From Chryseobacterium contaminans (GTDB lineage Bacteria > Bacteroidota > Bacteroidia > Flavobacteriales > Weeksellaceae), in NCBI RefSeq assembly GCF_001684955.1, contig NZ_MAYF01000345.1:1-64000 (forward strand): a stretch of 64,000 nt of DNA, given 5' to 3'. The notes beneath the pieces were generated by a model. It ran no database searches, had not been told where the DNA came from, and saw only the letters and a program-made list of their open reading frames with translations. The position numbers and the translations under genes are program-made. This document shows positions 17,738 through 27,685 of the stretch, one piece after another; position 1 is the stretch's first letter; each line of letters starts with the position of its first letter.

Positions 17738-19867
17738 ATGTGGAAAAATTTCAAACTGAATAAATTTTTACTACTGATTCCATTAACCAGTCTAATGTTT
17801 TGCTTCAACTCGCCGAAGAACGATGATGAAAAGATGCAGACAATAATGGTGAGCGTAAAAAACACTCTTTCTTACCTGCATTATAGTCCGAAGCCTATCA
17901 ATGATGCCTATTCAAAAGATGTTTATAAACACTATTTTGAATTAGTTGATCCTGCCAAAAGATATTTCCTTCAGTCTGATATGGATGAATTCAGCAAGCA
18001 TGAAACAAAGCTTGACGATTATATCAACCAGGGAGATCTCAGCTTCTATAAACTTACGATCGACAGGCTTTACCAAAGAGTAGATGAGATCGATAAGATT
18101 ACTCAGGACATTTTCAGTAAGCCTATTAACCTTCAGGAAGAAGAAACACTTACCCTGGAGCCAAAGCTTAAAAAAGTACCTGCCAACAAGCAGGAGCAGT
18201 ATAATGAATGGAAAAAATTCATCAAATACAATATCCTTCAGGAAGTTGAATCGATGAACAGTAAAGAAGAGGCTCAGAAAGAGAAGAAAGATTCTGTTCA
18301 GAAATACAAATTAAAGGATACCATCAAGCTTAAAGTTCTTACTCAGGATGAGAAGATCAAAAAAGCTACAGATGAGGTGAAAGATCTTGTAAAAGAGACC
18401 TTTACCAGATTCAAAAAAAGAAAGAAAATGGATTGGTTCACCGTGTATATGAATGCTTATACCGAAGTATTCGATCCGCATACCAACTATTATTCTCCAA
18501 AGGATAAGGAAGACTTTGATACTCAGTTTACCGGAAAAGTGATTGGTATCGGAGCATTGATCCAGGAGAAAAAAGGAAACCTTTATCTTGGTGCTCTTAC
18601 TATTGGTGCTCCGGCATGGAAATCCAAGCAGCTTTCTGAGGGAGATAAGATCCTGAAAGTAAAATCTAAACCGAAAGATGATGCTGTAAATGTGGTAGGA
18701 ATGCTTTCTGATGAAGCCGTAAGATTAATCAGAGGAGAAAAAGGAACTCCGGTTACTTTAACCGTTCAGAAAAAAGACGGAACAATTAAAGATGTAACCA
18801 TGATTCGTGAAGAGGTTGCTATTGAAGATACTTTCGCAAGAAGTATTGTTGTAAATGCTCCGAATGGTAAGAAATATGGATTTATCAACCTTCCGAGCTT
18901 TAACGCTGATTTTGAAAATTCAAAAGGCAGAAATGCTTCTGATGACATCAAAAATGAGATTGTTAAGCTTAAAGGTCAGAATATTGAAGGAATTATCCTT
19001 GATCTTAGAAACAATGGAGGTGGATCGCTAACGGAAGTAGGCGATATTATGGGGCTTTTCATGGATGCCGGGCCTTATGTACAGGTGAAGGACGGAAATG
19101 GAAAAATTCAGACTTTAAAGAACAAATATGAGACTCCAATCTGGACAGGTCCGCTTGTTATTATGCAGAACGAGCTTTCTGCATCAGCTTCGGAGATTTT
19201 AGCGGGTGTAATGCAGGACTATGGAAGAGCAATGGTAATTGGATCTCCACAGTCTTTTGGAAAAGGAACCGTTCAGACTTTTGTTGACCTAAACAGATTC
19301 CTGAATACTGAGGATGATTTCGGATCTTTAAAACTGACGATTCAGAAGTTCTATAGAATTACAGGAGAGTCTACTCAGAGAAAAGGAATTGTTTCAGATA
19401 TTCAGATGAAAGATTTCTTTACTTATGCGGAAGTGGGAGAGCGTTATGACGATTTTGCCCTGGCTTGGGATAAAATTCCGGCTACTAAATTCGAGAAACT
19501 GAACTACTTTAACATTCAGGCTCTTGAGAAAGCAAGTGCAGACAGAATGGCTAAGAATAAAAACTACCAGCTGCTGTTAGAATCAGCTCAATGGAGAGAA
19601 AAACTGGATAAAGAAGAAACCATTACTCTGAACATCAATAAATTTAATGAAGTAATGAAGCATAGAAAATCTCAGATCGAAAAATTCAAAGTACTGACTA
19701 AATTTGAGAACGGATTACAGTTTATCATGTATCCAAGTGAAATTGAAAGAGAGAAAAAAGATGAAGCTTTCAAAAAGAAATCTGAAATGTGGATCAAGAA
19801 TCTGAAAAAGGATCTTTACCTGCAGGAAGCAATGAATATTGTATCAGATATGGGTGTTAAATCATAA
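17738..19867 (+). CDS. prc: Carboxy-terminal processing protease (Prc/Tsp, family S41)
   Basis: 709-residue periplasmic tail-specific protease with a hydrophobic N-terminal export signal (FLLLIPLTSLMFCF). An N-terminal helical region typical of the long Prc form precedes a PDZ domain at about 255-335 (IGIGALIQEKKGNLYLG, LSEGDKILKV). The S41 core follows: ILDLRNNGGGSL, then NELSASASEILAG with the catalytic Ser (Ser483 by comparison with E. coli Ser452), and SFGKGTVQ with the general-base Lys509. It degrades or trims envelope proteins at non-polar C-termini. Monocistronic: own leader and a terminator right after the stop. Confidence 0.95.
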   Translation: MWKNFKLNKFLLLIPLTSLMFCFNSPKNDDEKMQTIMVSVKNTLSYLHYSPKPINDAYSKDVYKHYFELVDPAKRYFLQSDMDEFSKHETKLDDYINQGDLSFYKLTIDRLYQRVDEIDKITQDIFSKPINLQEEETLTLEPKLKKVPANKQEQYNEWKKFIKYNILQEVESMNSKEEAQKEKKDSVQKYKLKDTIKLKVLTQDEKIKKATDEVKDLVKETFTRFKKRKKMDWFTVYMNAYTEVFDPHTNYYSPKDKEDFDTQFTGKVIGIGALIQEKKGNLYLGALTIGAPAWKSKQLSEGDKILKVKSKPKDDAVNVVGMLSDEAVRLIRGEKGTPVTLTVQKKDGTIKDVTMIREEVAIEDTFARSIVVNAPNGKKYGFINLPSFNADFENSKGRNASDDIKNEIVKLKGQNIEGIILDLRNNGGGSLTEVGDIMGLFMDAGPYVQVKDGNGKIQTLKNKYETPIWTGPLVIMQNELSASASEILAGVMQDYGRAMVIGSPQSFGKGTVQTFVDLNRFLNTEDDFGSLKLTIQKFYRITGESTQRKGIVSDIQMKDFFTYAEVGERYDDFALAWDKIPATKFEKLNYFNIQALEKASADRMAKNKNYQLLLESAQWREKLDKEETITLNINKFNEVMKHRKSQIEKFKVLTKFENGLQFIMYPSEIEREKKDEAFKKKSEMWIKNLKKDLYLQEAMNIVSDMGVKS

Positions 19868-19871
19868 ACAT

Positions 19872-19905
19872 AAAAAAACCGATAATGAAAATTATCGGTT
19901 TTTTT
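19872..19905. terminator. Bidirectional terminator between prc and sodC
   Basis: Stem AAAAAAACCGATAAT / ATTATCGGTTTTTTT around a very short loop; A run on the left and T run on the right serve both convergent genes. Confidence 0.9.
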
Positions 19906-19922
19906 ATTGTGTAAATGAAGAA

Positions 19923-20426
19923 TTACTTAATTTCTACACATCCCACTCGTCCGCCGGCATTTCCGGTAGGCTGAGTATGAAAATCGTCTGCTGCCGCATG
20001 TACAATAAGACCTTTTCCGATGATATTTTTAGATTCATCAGTACAACCTAAACACCATTTATCAGTCTTAAAGGTTAAAACAGCCGTTCCGTTCTGATCA
20101 GCCACCAAATTTCCTATATCTCCCATGTGGAAGTGTTCAGCCCCCCATTTTCCGTGATCGTTCTTAGATGGGTTCCAGTGTCCGCCTGTGGAGGTTCCGT
20201 CTGCTGCAGAGCAGTCTCCTTTTTCATGAATGTGTACTGCATGGATACCAGGAGTAAGGTTCGTTACATTCAGTTTCATGATGACATCATTTCCCTGTTG
20301 GGTAAACTTTGCTGTTCCCCCTGTTTGGGTTCCGCTTTTGGCATTTACGGCGTACGTTTTTGTAGTTCCGCACGAAACTGCCAAAAATGCAAATCCTGCC
20401 AATAATGCTAATGTTTGTACTTTCAT
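19923..20426 (-). CDS. sodC: Cu/Zn superoxide dismutase, lipoprotein
   Basis: Dismutates superoxide in the periplasm or at a membrane surface. With the start at ATG 20424-20426 the protein has 167 residues and a lipoprotein signal peptide ending LAVSC, so Cys19 would be lipidated. An upstream ATG at 20483 would add 19 residues and spoil the signal, so I reject it. Copper ligands are His65 and His67 (HVHIH), the bridging His83 is in GGHWNP, zinc ligands are His91, His100 and Asp103, and the last Cu ligand is His143 (IVHAAADD). Cys72 and Cys163 match the conserved disulfide, and Arg160 is the active-site arginine (GGRVGC). Confidence 0.95.
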   Translation of the reverse strand: MKVQTLALLAGFAFLAVSCGTTKTYAVNAKSGTQTGGTAKFTQQGNDVIMKLNVTNLTPGIHAVHIHEKGDCSAADGTSTGGHWNPSKNDHGKWGAEHFHMGDIGNLVADQNGTAVLTFKTDKWCLGCTDESKNIIGKGLIVHAAADDFHTQPTGNAGGRVGCVEIK

Positions 20427-20672
20427 TTTTAAATGATTTATAGTAATATTTAGGCTAAATTTATAAAAGATTTTCCAGAACACTTTATGATTGCAGTCTT
20501 TTTCTGAAAGAATATTTGATCTGGTGTTTTAATTTTATACTGTTTTACCTCAGGATGTGGAGGGTTAACTCCTTATCATTTAGATTGAAAAAGACTGATG
20601 AAATTGCTTATTTTTATTTTTTTGAGACAAGGGACCATATTAATCATATAACACATTTGAAGAGCATCAGGA

Positions 20673-21311
20673 ATGGTTATTCTATATACTTTTATTCGTG
20701 AAGACAAGCACCAGTATCTTTTAGATCAATATTTAAAGACTTTTCCGAAAGACTTTCAGCAGGATGTTTTGAAGTACAGAAGGTGGCAGGATGCTCAGCT
20801 TTCCTTGCTGGGGAGAGTGCTTTTATATTCTGGGTTAAAGTCTCATTATAATATTGATGAAGTGCAGATTATGAGACATACTGATAATAAGCCTTATTTA
20901 AAAGACCATTATCTTCATTTTAATATTTCTCATTCTAAAGAGCTTGTGGCGTGTGCTATTGCAGAATTTCCGATTGGAATTGATGTTGAATTTATAGATC
21001 ATAAAATCAATTATCTGGACTTTCAGTTTCAGATGACAGAACAGGAATTTGATAAAATTCATCACTCAGAGGATCAAATTGGGGAATTTTTCTTGTATTG
21101 GACTCAAAAAGAGTCGGTGATGAAAGCTCATGGGGGAGGAATGATGATTCCTCTGGATTCTTTTGAAATTGTAAATGATGAATGTAAAATTGAATGTAAA
21201 AAATTCTTTACAAAGAAAATTTTTATTGATGAAAATTATCAGACTTGCATAGCTTCTGACAATGAGAATATTAAAAATGTGATACCTTTTTTAATGCGTC
21301 TGAAAATTTGA
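20673..21311 (+). CDS. 4'-phosphopantetheinyl transferase, Sfp type
   Basis: Transfers 4'-phosphopantetheine from CoA to the serine of carrier proteins. 212 residues. Magnesium-binding GIDVE gives Asp104 and Glu106; the second motif WTQKESVMKAHG gives Trp143, Lys146 and Glu147; the P-loop block NISHSKELVACAI is present upstream. This two-domain form is the Sfp type that activates NRPS carrier domains rather than the short AcpS. It lies 3.2 kb before the giant NRPS in the same direction, with two secreted-protein genes between, so it is the obvious candidate to prime the NRPS thiolation domains. Confidence 0.93.
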   Translation: MVILYTFIREDKHQYLLDQYLKTFPKDFQQDVLKYRRWQDAQLSLLGRVLLYSGLKSHYNIDEVQIMRHTDNKPYLKDHYLHFNISHSKELVACAIAEFPIGIDVEFIDHKINYLDFQFQMTEQEFDKIHHSEDQIGEFFLYWTQKESVMKAHGGGMMIPLDSFEIVNDECKIECKKFFTKKIFIDENYQTCIASDNENIKNVIPFLMRLKI

Positions 21312-21426
21312 GTTAATTGTTTTTTATATCTCTTAAATCCTTTTATTTGTGTGGTTTTCAGTTGTTTAAATTCAACTATAAAATCATTGTTTGGTGATAA
21401 AATTTACACATTTTAGTGTTTTTTTT

Positions 21427-21456
21427 TTGAAAATTCATTTTTAACATATATCTTTA
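21427..21456 (+). promoter_or_regulatory. Candidate promoter for the first secreted paralogue
   Basis: TTG at 21427-21429, then 19 bases, then TATCTTTA at 21449-21456, seven of eight matches to the TAnnTTTG box with ideal spacing. The ATG follows 41 bases later. Confidence 0.5.
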
Positions 21457-21497
21457 CTCGGAGAAAAAAATTATTTAAACACTAAGATTTAATACAA

Positions 21498-22064
21498 ATG
21501 AAGAAAAAAATATTACTGATGATTACCTTCAGTTTTAGCGTGCTTTCCTTTGCGCAGGTAGGAATCAAAACAGACAATCCCAATCTCAGTTCAGACCTTG
21601 AATTGGGTTCTAATAACAAAACATTACTTTTAAACAGAGTTCCCACTACCGCTTCTGTTGCTAATCCGGTTAACGGGATGATGATTTATGATCAATCTGA
21701 AGAATGTGTAAAAGCATATCAGAATGGTAAATGGTCTAAATGCCTGGGGAAAGGGCTCAGCGGAAAGAAGACATTAATGAGTTCAGTTTCGTTATTATGC
21801 AACTCTGCTACTATCTCTCCCAATCCGGTTGCCGGCCAGCCGTTTAAAGGGACTTTAACAATCCCTTATACAGGTGGGAATGGAGGAAGTTATGGAGCAC
21901 AATCTATTCAGGCCAATGGATTAACTGCTATTTTGCCTGTAGGAAACTTTGCTTTAGGAAACGGAACTTTGCAGTATTCTGTTACAGGAACTCCAGACAG
22001 AACCGGAAATATTACATTTAACACAAATATTGCAGGAAATACCTGCTCTGTTGCTTCTAAATAA
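21498..22064 (+). CDS. Secreted protein, short paralogue (unknown)
   Basis: 188 residues with a signal peptide (MKKKILLMITFSFSVLSFAQ). The mature part begins VGIKTDNPNLSSDLELGSNN and includes PVNGMMIYD-x-SEECVKAYQNGKWSKC, a motif common at the start of Bacteroidota secreted proteins with FISUMP or tail-fibre-like domains. A second block from about residue 97 (CNSATISPNPVAGQPFKGTL to the Cys near the end) looks like one beta-sandwich repeat. It aligns with the first 190 residues of the next gene but lacks the large C-terminal part, so it is a duplicate that lost, or never had, that domain. Confidence 0.8.
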   Translation: MKKKILLMITFSFSVLSFAQVGIKTDNPNLSSDLELGSNNKTLLLNRVPTTASVANPVNGMMIYDQSEECVKAYQNGKWSKCLGKGLSGKKTLMSSVSLLCNSATISPNPVAGQPFKGTLTIPYTGGNGGSYGAQSIQANGLTAILPVGNFALGNGTLQYSVTGTPDRTGNITFNTNIAGNTCSVASK

Positions 22065-22289
22065 TGTAATAGATATTTTCCGGTGACCAGCTTCAAATCC
22101 TTGTGATATCTTTAAAGACTTCAATATGCATCTGTCAATACCCTAAGTATTATGCAGAATGCTTCTATTGCCTCTATACAGATATTTCAGAATCTGTTTA
22201 CTGGAATTTGCTATTCCTTATTTTCATTGCACTTTCAATGCAAGATATTTATATAGACAAATTTTATTAAACCACAACAAAAATTCAAC

Positions 22290-24059
22290 ATGAAAAAAAA
22301 GTTATTCTTACCTATTTACATAAGTATTAGCTCTTTTTCACTTGCTCAGGTTGGGATTAATCAGCCCAATCCTAATCTAAGTGCAGATCTTGAACTGGGA
22401 TCTACCAATAAGAGTTTATTACTGAACAGAATTCCAAATACAGGAGTGATTAATAATCCGGTAAACGGAATGTTGATCTACGATGTGTCAGAGCAATGTG
22501 TAAAGGCTTTTCAGGCAGGAGCTTGGTCACAGTGTTTTTGGAAAGATAATCCCGCCTTTGCTTTAAATTGTGGCGCCGCTACGTTTGCTCCTAGCCCGGC
22601 AACACAAGGCTTAGCATATACAGGAACTTTGACTATTCCTTATACTAATGGGGACGGAAGTGCTTACACAGGACAAACTTTTCAGGCCAATGGACTGACT
22701 GCTACACTAACTCCTGGTACTTTTGCTGTTGGAAATGGAACTTTGCAATTAGCAGTAAACGGGTTTCCTATAAGTTCAGGAAGTGCAACATTTAATGTCA
22801 CTATAAATGGTAGCACCTGTTCTAATCTCACTCTTGCAGTAAATCCAGGAACACCAATAATCCCATCCAACATAACATTAGAAGGAAGGTATTTTATAGC
22901 ATCTATTTATGATCAGGATTATTCTCCATTTACAGCTCCTACTGGCCCTGCTACTACAGCAAGACCTGTTGCTGCTGATGGAACTCCTGACACACTGGTC
23001 GATCTTCAGGGAGTAATTCCTACCTCAGGTCTTACTGTTTATATTCCTGCAACCGCTACCGGAAACGGAACTGTGGGTGCATATAGTCAAACCATTAATG
23101 TTCCTGCCAACCTTACAGAAGATGGAATTTCAAGAAACATTACTCTTTCATGGAACTCTCAATCATATAATGCTACAACTAAATCAATTACAGCAACACT
23201 TAAAGCTGAAGGTGGTACATTGAACGCTCGTAAATTGGATGTGAATGCCGGAATCGGAAATGATTATCTTGGAGTATTGCTAGGAAGATTCCTTATGCCT
23301 AATCAAGGAGCGCAAAAAGGATATGAAGTTCGTATCATCGCTGCTATTCCGGATAGAATGTTTAATGAACCTGATGCTCAGGGAAGCTTCACTCATAACT
23401 TCCTTTACCTCCCAATTCAAGCGGAGGATAATAATGTATGGCTGAATCATAATCTAGGGGCAGATTATACTAACGTGAATGATCCTAATTTTAATTTAGG
23501 AACAAGACCAACATCAGCAACTGATTTCCATGCTTATGGCTCATTGTTCCAATGGGGAAGAAGACCAGATGGTCACGATCTGATCAAATGGACAGCATCT
23601 AATGCAGGGGCAGGAGTGTATGGTACAACTAATGTTAGAACAGATATTCCTTCCAATCCATTATTTATTACAGCTGGTGGAGACTGGAGAACAGATGCGG
23701 GTACAAGTACAACGCTATGGCAAAATAGTACATCAACCAATAACCCTTGTCCTATTGGATTTAAAGTTCCATCACAATCTCAAATTCAATCTTATTTAAG
23801 TTCAGCTGGTATCAGCAATGGAATTACTGGTGCTGCTGCAAGTAAATTAGGATTGACAGCAGCAGGAACACGAGTTTCTACATCAGGAGATATATCACCT
23901 GTTACAACCGGAACTTCCGGACTTTATTGGAGCAGTACAGCAGGATCACTATCCAGCCCATCAGCATTTGCATTGCAAATTGGACAATTTGGCTCTCCTT
24001 CAGCAACATTTGGAGCGAGCAAAGCACAAGGTATATCTGTACGTTGTATAAAAGAGTAA
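22290..24059 (+). CDS. Secreted protein with C-terminal FISUMP-like domain
   Basis: 589 residues, signal peptide MKKKLFLPIYISISSFSLAQ. Residues 21-190 match the neighbouring paralogue (NPVNGMLIYDVSEQCVKAF, then the beta-sandwich from CGAATFAPSP). A second unique region (about 195-340) is Thr/Pro-rich. The C-terminal 220 residues carry the hallmarks of the Fibrobacter succinogenes major paralogous domain: VWLNHNLGADY, GSLFQWGRRPDGHDLI, NPCPIGFKVPSQSQI, GLYWSSTAG and the terminal GISVRCIKE. Such proteins are surface-located; the function is unknown. No evidence connects it to peptide synthesis beyond position. Confidence 0.85.
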   Translation: MKKKLFLPIYISISSFSLAQVGINQPNPNLSADLELGSTNKSLLLNRIPNTGVINNPVNGMLIYDVSEQCVKAFQAGAWSQCFWKDNPAFALNCGAATFAPSPATQGLAYTGTLTIPYTNGDGSAYTGQTFQANGLTATLTPGTFAVGNGTLQLAVNGFPISSGSATFNVTINGSTCSNLTLAVNPGTPIIPSNITLEGRYFIASIYDQDYSPFTAPTGPATTARPVAADGTPDTLVDLQGVIPTSGLTVYIPATATGNGTVGAYSQTINVPANLTEDGISRNITLSWNSQSYNATTKSITATLKAEGGTLNARKLDVNAGIGNDYLGVLLGRFLMPNQGAQKGYEVRIIAAIPDRMFNEPDAQGSFTHNFLYLPIQAEDNNVWLNHNLGADYTNVNDPNFNLGTRPTSATDFHAYGSLFQWGRRPDGHDLIKWTASNAGAGVYGTTNVRTDIPSNPLFITAGGDWRTDAGTSTTLWQNSTSTNNPCPIGFKVPSQSQIQSYLSSAGISNGITGAAASKLGLTAAGTRVSTSGDISPVTTGTSGLYWSSTAGSLSSPSAFALQIGQFGSPSATFGASKAQGISVRCIKE

Positions 24060-24524
24060 AAAATCATTGAAATACCATTATTTAATAGCGACCAGCATTC
24101 TGTTGGTTGCTATTAAATAATTATTAAATAACCATTTACAGTAAAAAAACATCTTCTTAAAATATTATTTTTGAATAAAAAAGCGCACTTAATAGATAAA
24201 AACATCTCATTCTTAATGAGTTTAGATACTGTTAAAAATAATATTGATTTAAAACATTGATCTGATCGGCTAAATATCATCAGTTTCTTTTTTTTGACTC
24301 AATCATGCTGTTGGAAAAACAGTCTATACTCACTTAATCCTAAATATTCACTCTTATATGCAAAGCTTGTTATAAAACAGGCTCCGGTTATTCTCTTTTG
24401 TAAAATCTAAAGGGTGGCTGTTGCTTTGTGATATCCTAAAACATGTATTCAGAAAAATTCTAAGGCATGGAGTGAATAGAAAATGTACCTAAACCTAACC
24501 TAACGTCCTTCGGGATATATTGCT
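24060..24524. other. Leader region of the giant NRPS gene
   Basis: 465 bases, AT-rich, without a credible ORF. It opens with a long imperfect hairpin (24081-24117) just after the secreted-protein stop, then TATTTTTG at 24166-24173, which fits the -7 consensus but lacks a TTG upstream, and a small hairpin CTCATT-CTT-AATGAG at 24206-24220. An in-frame stop TAA at 24501-24503 rules out a longer NRPS N-terminus. The real promoter is not clear to me. Confidence 0.5.
24081..24117 (+). terminator. Hairpin, possible terminator after the FISUMP-like gene
   Basis: TTTAATAGCGACCAGC pairs with GTTGGTTGCTATTAAA (16-bp stem, two G-U wobbles) around ATTCT. There is no clear T run after it, so termination is uncertain. 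Confidence 0.5.
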
Positions 24525-27500
24525 ATGAAGCTAACACCTTATCAATCTACCTTTTATAATGAATGGATACTGAATCCATCCAGAAGTGACTATAATATAA
24601 TCTTTGACCAGTCTATGTCCGGATATGTTGATATCCAGCGGCTGAATTCAAGTTTAGTCAGATTTGTTAACAATAATTTACTGTTGAACAGTAATGTTGT
24701 AAGTGTGTCAGAAAATTTAGTTTGGAAGCGCAGGCCTTTGCTTCCTGAAAGTACGCAAATACTAACCTTTATTGCACAGGAGCCTAGCCCTGATGAAGTT
24801 TTACAGCTTGCTTTACAGCCTTTTGATCTTGAAAAAGAGCAGCTTGCAAGATTTTATGCTATTAAACTAGATAATGGAGGCTATAGAATTATCCATATAT
24901 TTTCCCATATTCTTGTTGATGGATTGAGTGCAAACAGTATTTATGCTGAACTCAGTACGTTTTACAATGATCTTAGCTATGAAAATCCTATTAGTCTTAC
25001 AGAGCAGGAAATACGATACGAAAAACTGAGAAATCACCTTGAAGATATATTAGCCAAAGGAAAAACAGAAATGTCAGATTTTTGGAAATCCGGGTTGCAG
25101 GAAGTTGAAAATATTGGGTTTAAATTTTTACAAACCACAGATTCACCTCTGCCGGTTTCTCAAGAAAAAAGACATATTCCGGTTAATCCGGTAAGTGAAC
25201 AGCGTTTTCATTTTCCTGAATCTGTATCTCTAAAAGTAAGACAGCTGATCTCAAAATATAAACTGACACCCTATACTTACGGACAGTTGGTTTTTGCCAT
25301 CTTACTTCATAGGATTTCTGGGGTTAATAACTTGGTAATCAATTACCCTGTTGGGATTACAGAGGGGCAGGATTTTATTTTTGGGGCACACATTAATACG
25401 ATTTTAAAAGGATACAGATTCGAGTCGGGATCTTCTCTGCAGGATCTTCTCCATCAAAATATAGAATATACCAATCAATTAAAGACAAGCAAGGCAAGAT
25501 ATCTGCCTATTGAAGAACTTATCAGCTATGCACCAACCTCCAATATATTAGAGTTCGGGTTTGTTCAAACCAGTCTTAAAGATGTGGTTATTCATTATGA
25601 AGGAGCCAGTAATGTGATCATTAACAGTGACTTGAATGTTGATTTGGTTGGAAAATTATCATTTGAACAGGAAGTAAAAGATGGTCAGATTAATTATAAG
25701 GTTCGTTATGCCAATCAAAAGCTTGATGCTGAACTAGTTGCTGGTTTTGTAGACATTTATCAAAGGCTGTTTATTGAAATACTGGACGATTTATTAGAAG
25801 GAAATTCAGAAAAGCTAATCTCCCAATATGAGCTGTTAAATGAAGATTCTTATCAGGAAGTAATAAATAGCTGGGATACGATTGATTTTGATCCTCAAAC
25901 TGTTACAACAATTCATCAGGCATTTGAAGATCAGGTTTTAAAAACTCCTGAAGATACTGCATTAGTCTATCAGGATGTAAAACTCACTTATAAGGAGCTT
26001 AATGAGCGCTCAAACCAATTAGCACATTATTTAATCAACACATTGGGTCTTAAACCAGATGAATTGGTTCCATTATGCATGGAAAGGTCAGAAAATATGT
26101 TGATTGCAATTTTAGCGGTACTGAAATCCGGAGCGGCCTATGTTCCAATGGATCCTTCATATCCTGCGGACAGAATTGAGCATATTCTCAAAGATACAGG
26201 AGCAAGAGTAATTCTTGCAGAAGAGAGCGCTGTAGAGAAGGTTAATCATCTTTCTATTCAATATTTATCTTTAAATGATCCTAATTTCAGAATTCTGATG
26301 GCTGCACAGAGTCCATTAAATCCTGTAACAGATGTTTCTGCAGATCATTTGGCTTATGTGATTTATACCAGTGGAACTACAGGACTTCCAAAAGGGGTAA
26401 TGGTAGAACATCAAAGTGTTATTAATGTTGTAGATAAAGTAAGAGAAGCCTATGGCTTTGCAGAAGGAGAAAAAATAACGGCCTATACTTCTTATGTTTT
26501 TGATGTTTCCGTATCCGAATTTTTCAATGCTTTGCTATACGGAAATGAACTTCATTTATTGGATGAAACTACTAAAAAAGATGCAGATCTTATCAGTAAG
26601 TATTTGTTGGAAAATGAGATTGCATATACGTATTTACCGCCGGTAATGCTTTCTGTTTTGCCACGAGTAGATTATCCTTCACTGAAAAACATTCTTTATG
26701 CAGGAGAACCATGCGATTATGAAACAGGAAAATACTGGTCGGAAAAAAAGATGCTTTATAACCTGTATGGTCCTACGGAAGCAACTATTTATGTAATTTA
26801 TAAACAGATAAAACATGGAGATGTTCATGTTATCGGTAAGCCTGTAGGAAATGGTTCTGCCTACATTATGGATGCATACCATCAATTGTTACCGGTAGGA
26901 GCCGTTGGAGAATTATATCTGGGTGGAACAGGAATCGCAAGGGGCTATCTGAACCGTCCTGACCTTACTGAAGAACGTTTTATCAATAATCCTTTTCAAA
27001 CGGAAGTCCAAAAACAAAAAAGAGTAAACGGAAGATTATATAAAACAGGAGATTTAGCCAGATGGCTTCCTGATGGAAATATAGAATACATTGGCCGAAA
27101 CGATTTTCAGGTAAAAATCCGAGGGTACAGAATAGAATTGGGAGAGATTGAAGAAAGATTATCCCAGCATCCAGAAATCAAACAATCAGTAGTGCTTGCG
27201 AAAGAAAATACTGCAGGAATGAAATACCTGGCGGGTTATTATGTATCTGAAGAAGTGCTGGACGCTGAAAAGCTAACAGAATATTTGTCAGAAACATTAC
27301 CAGAATACATGGTTCCAGGTGTTTTTGTTCAGTTAGCAACCCTGCCTTTAACGATCAATGGAAAACTGGATAGAAAACAGCTGCCTGAACCTGAATTCAG
27401 TGGCGAAAGAGAATACACAGGCCCTGAAAATGAGCTGCAAGAGAAATTATGTAATATCTATGGGCAAATTTTAGGATTGCTCCCTAAATCTATTGGTATT

Positions 27501-27685
27501 CACGATGATTTCTTCCGTCTTGGAGGAAACAGTATTATGGCTATTAAGCTCATTAGTAAGATCAGGCAGGAGCTGGAACTTCCGGTAAATGTATCCATGG
27601 TATTTGGGCATAAAACAGTAGCCTCATTATCTCATGCACTTGACAAAATCAACGACGTTTCTGAATCGATAATCATCAACCCGGA
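24525..27685 (+). other. NRPS module 1: starter C - A1 - T1
   Basis: The C domain (about 24525-25830) opens the protein (MKLTPYQSTFYNEW). Its core motif reads SHILVDG (24903-24923), keeping the catalytic second His and the Asp-Gly. A C domain at the front of module 1 usually acylates the first residue, so an N-acyl lipopeptide is possible. A1 (about 25870-27400) has YTSGTTGLPKG at 26364 and FDVSVSEFF near 26499. The code read by eye is D-V-S-Y-L-A-L-I-Y-K, which I cannot assign. T1 serine codon is 27531-27533 (GGNS). Confidence 0.85.

Noticed and set aside
20427-20483. Upstream ATG for sodC at 20483
   Set aside because: It would put 19 extra residues before a clear lipoprotein signal peptide.
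20516-20701. 61-codon ORF before the phosphopantetheinyl transferase
   Set aside because: Overlaps the true gene start, no recognisable protein features.
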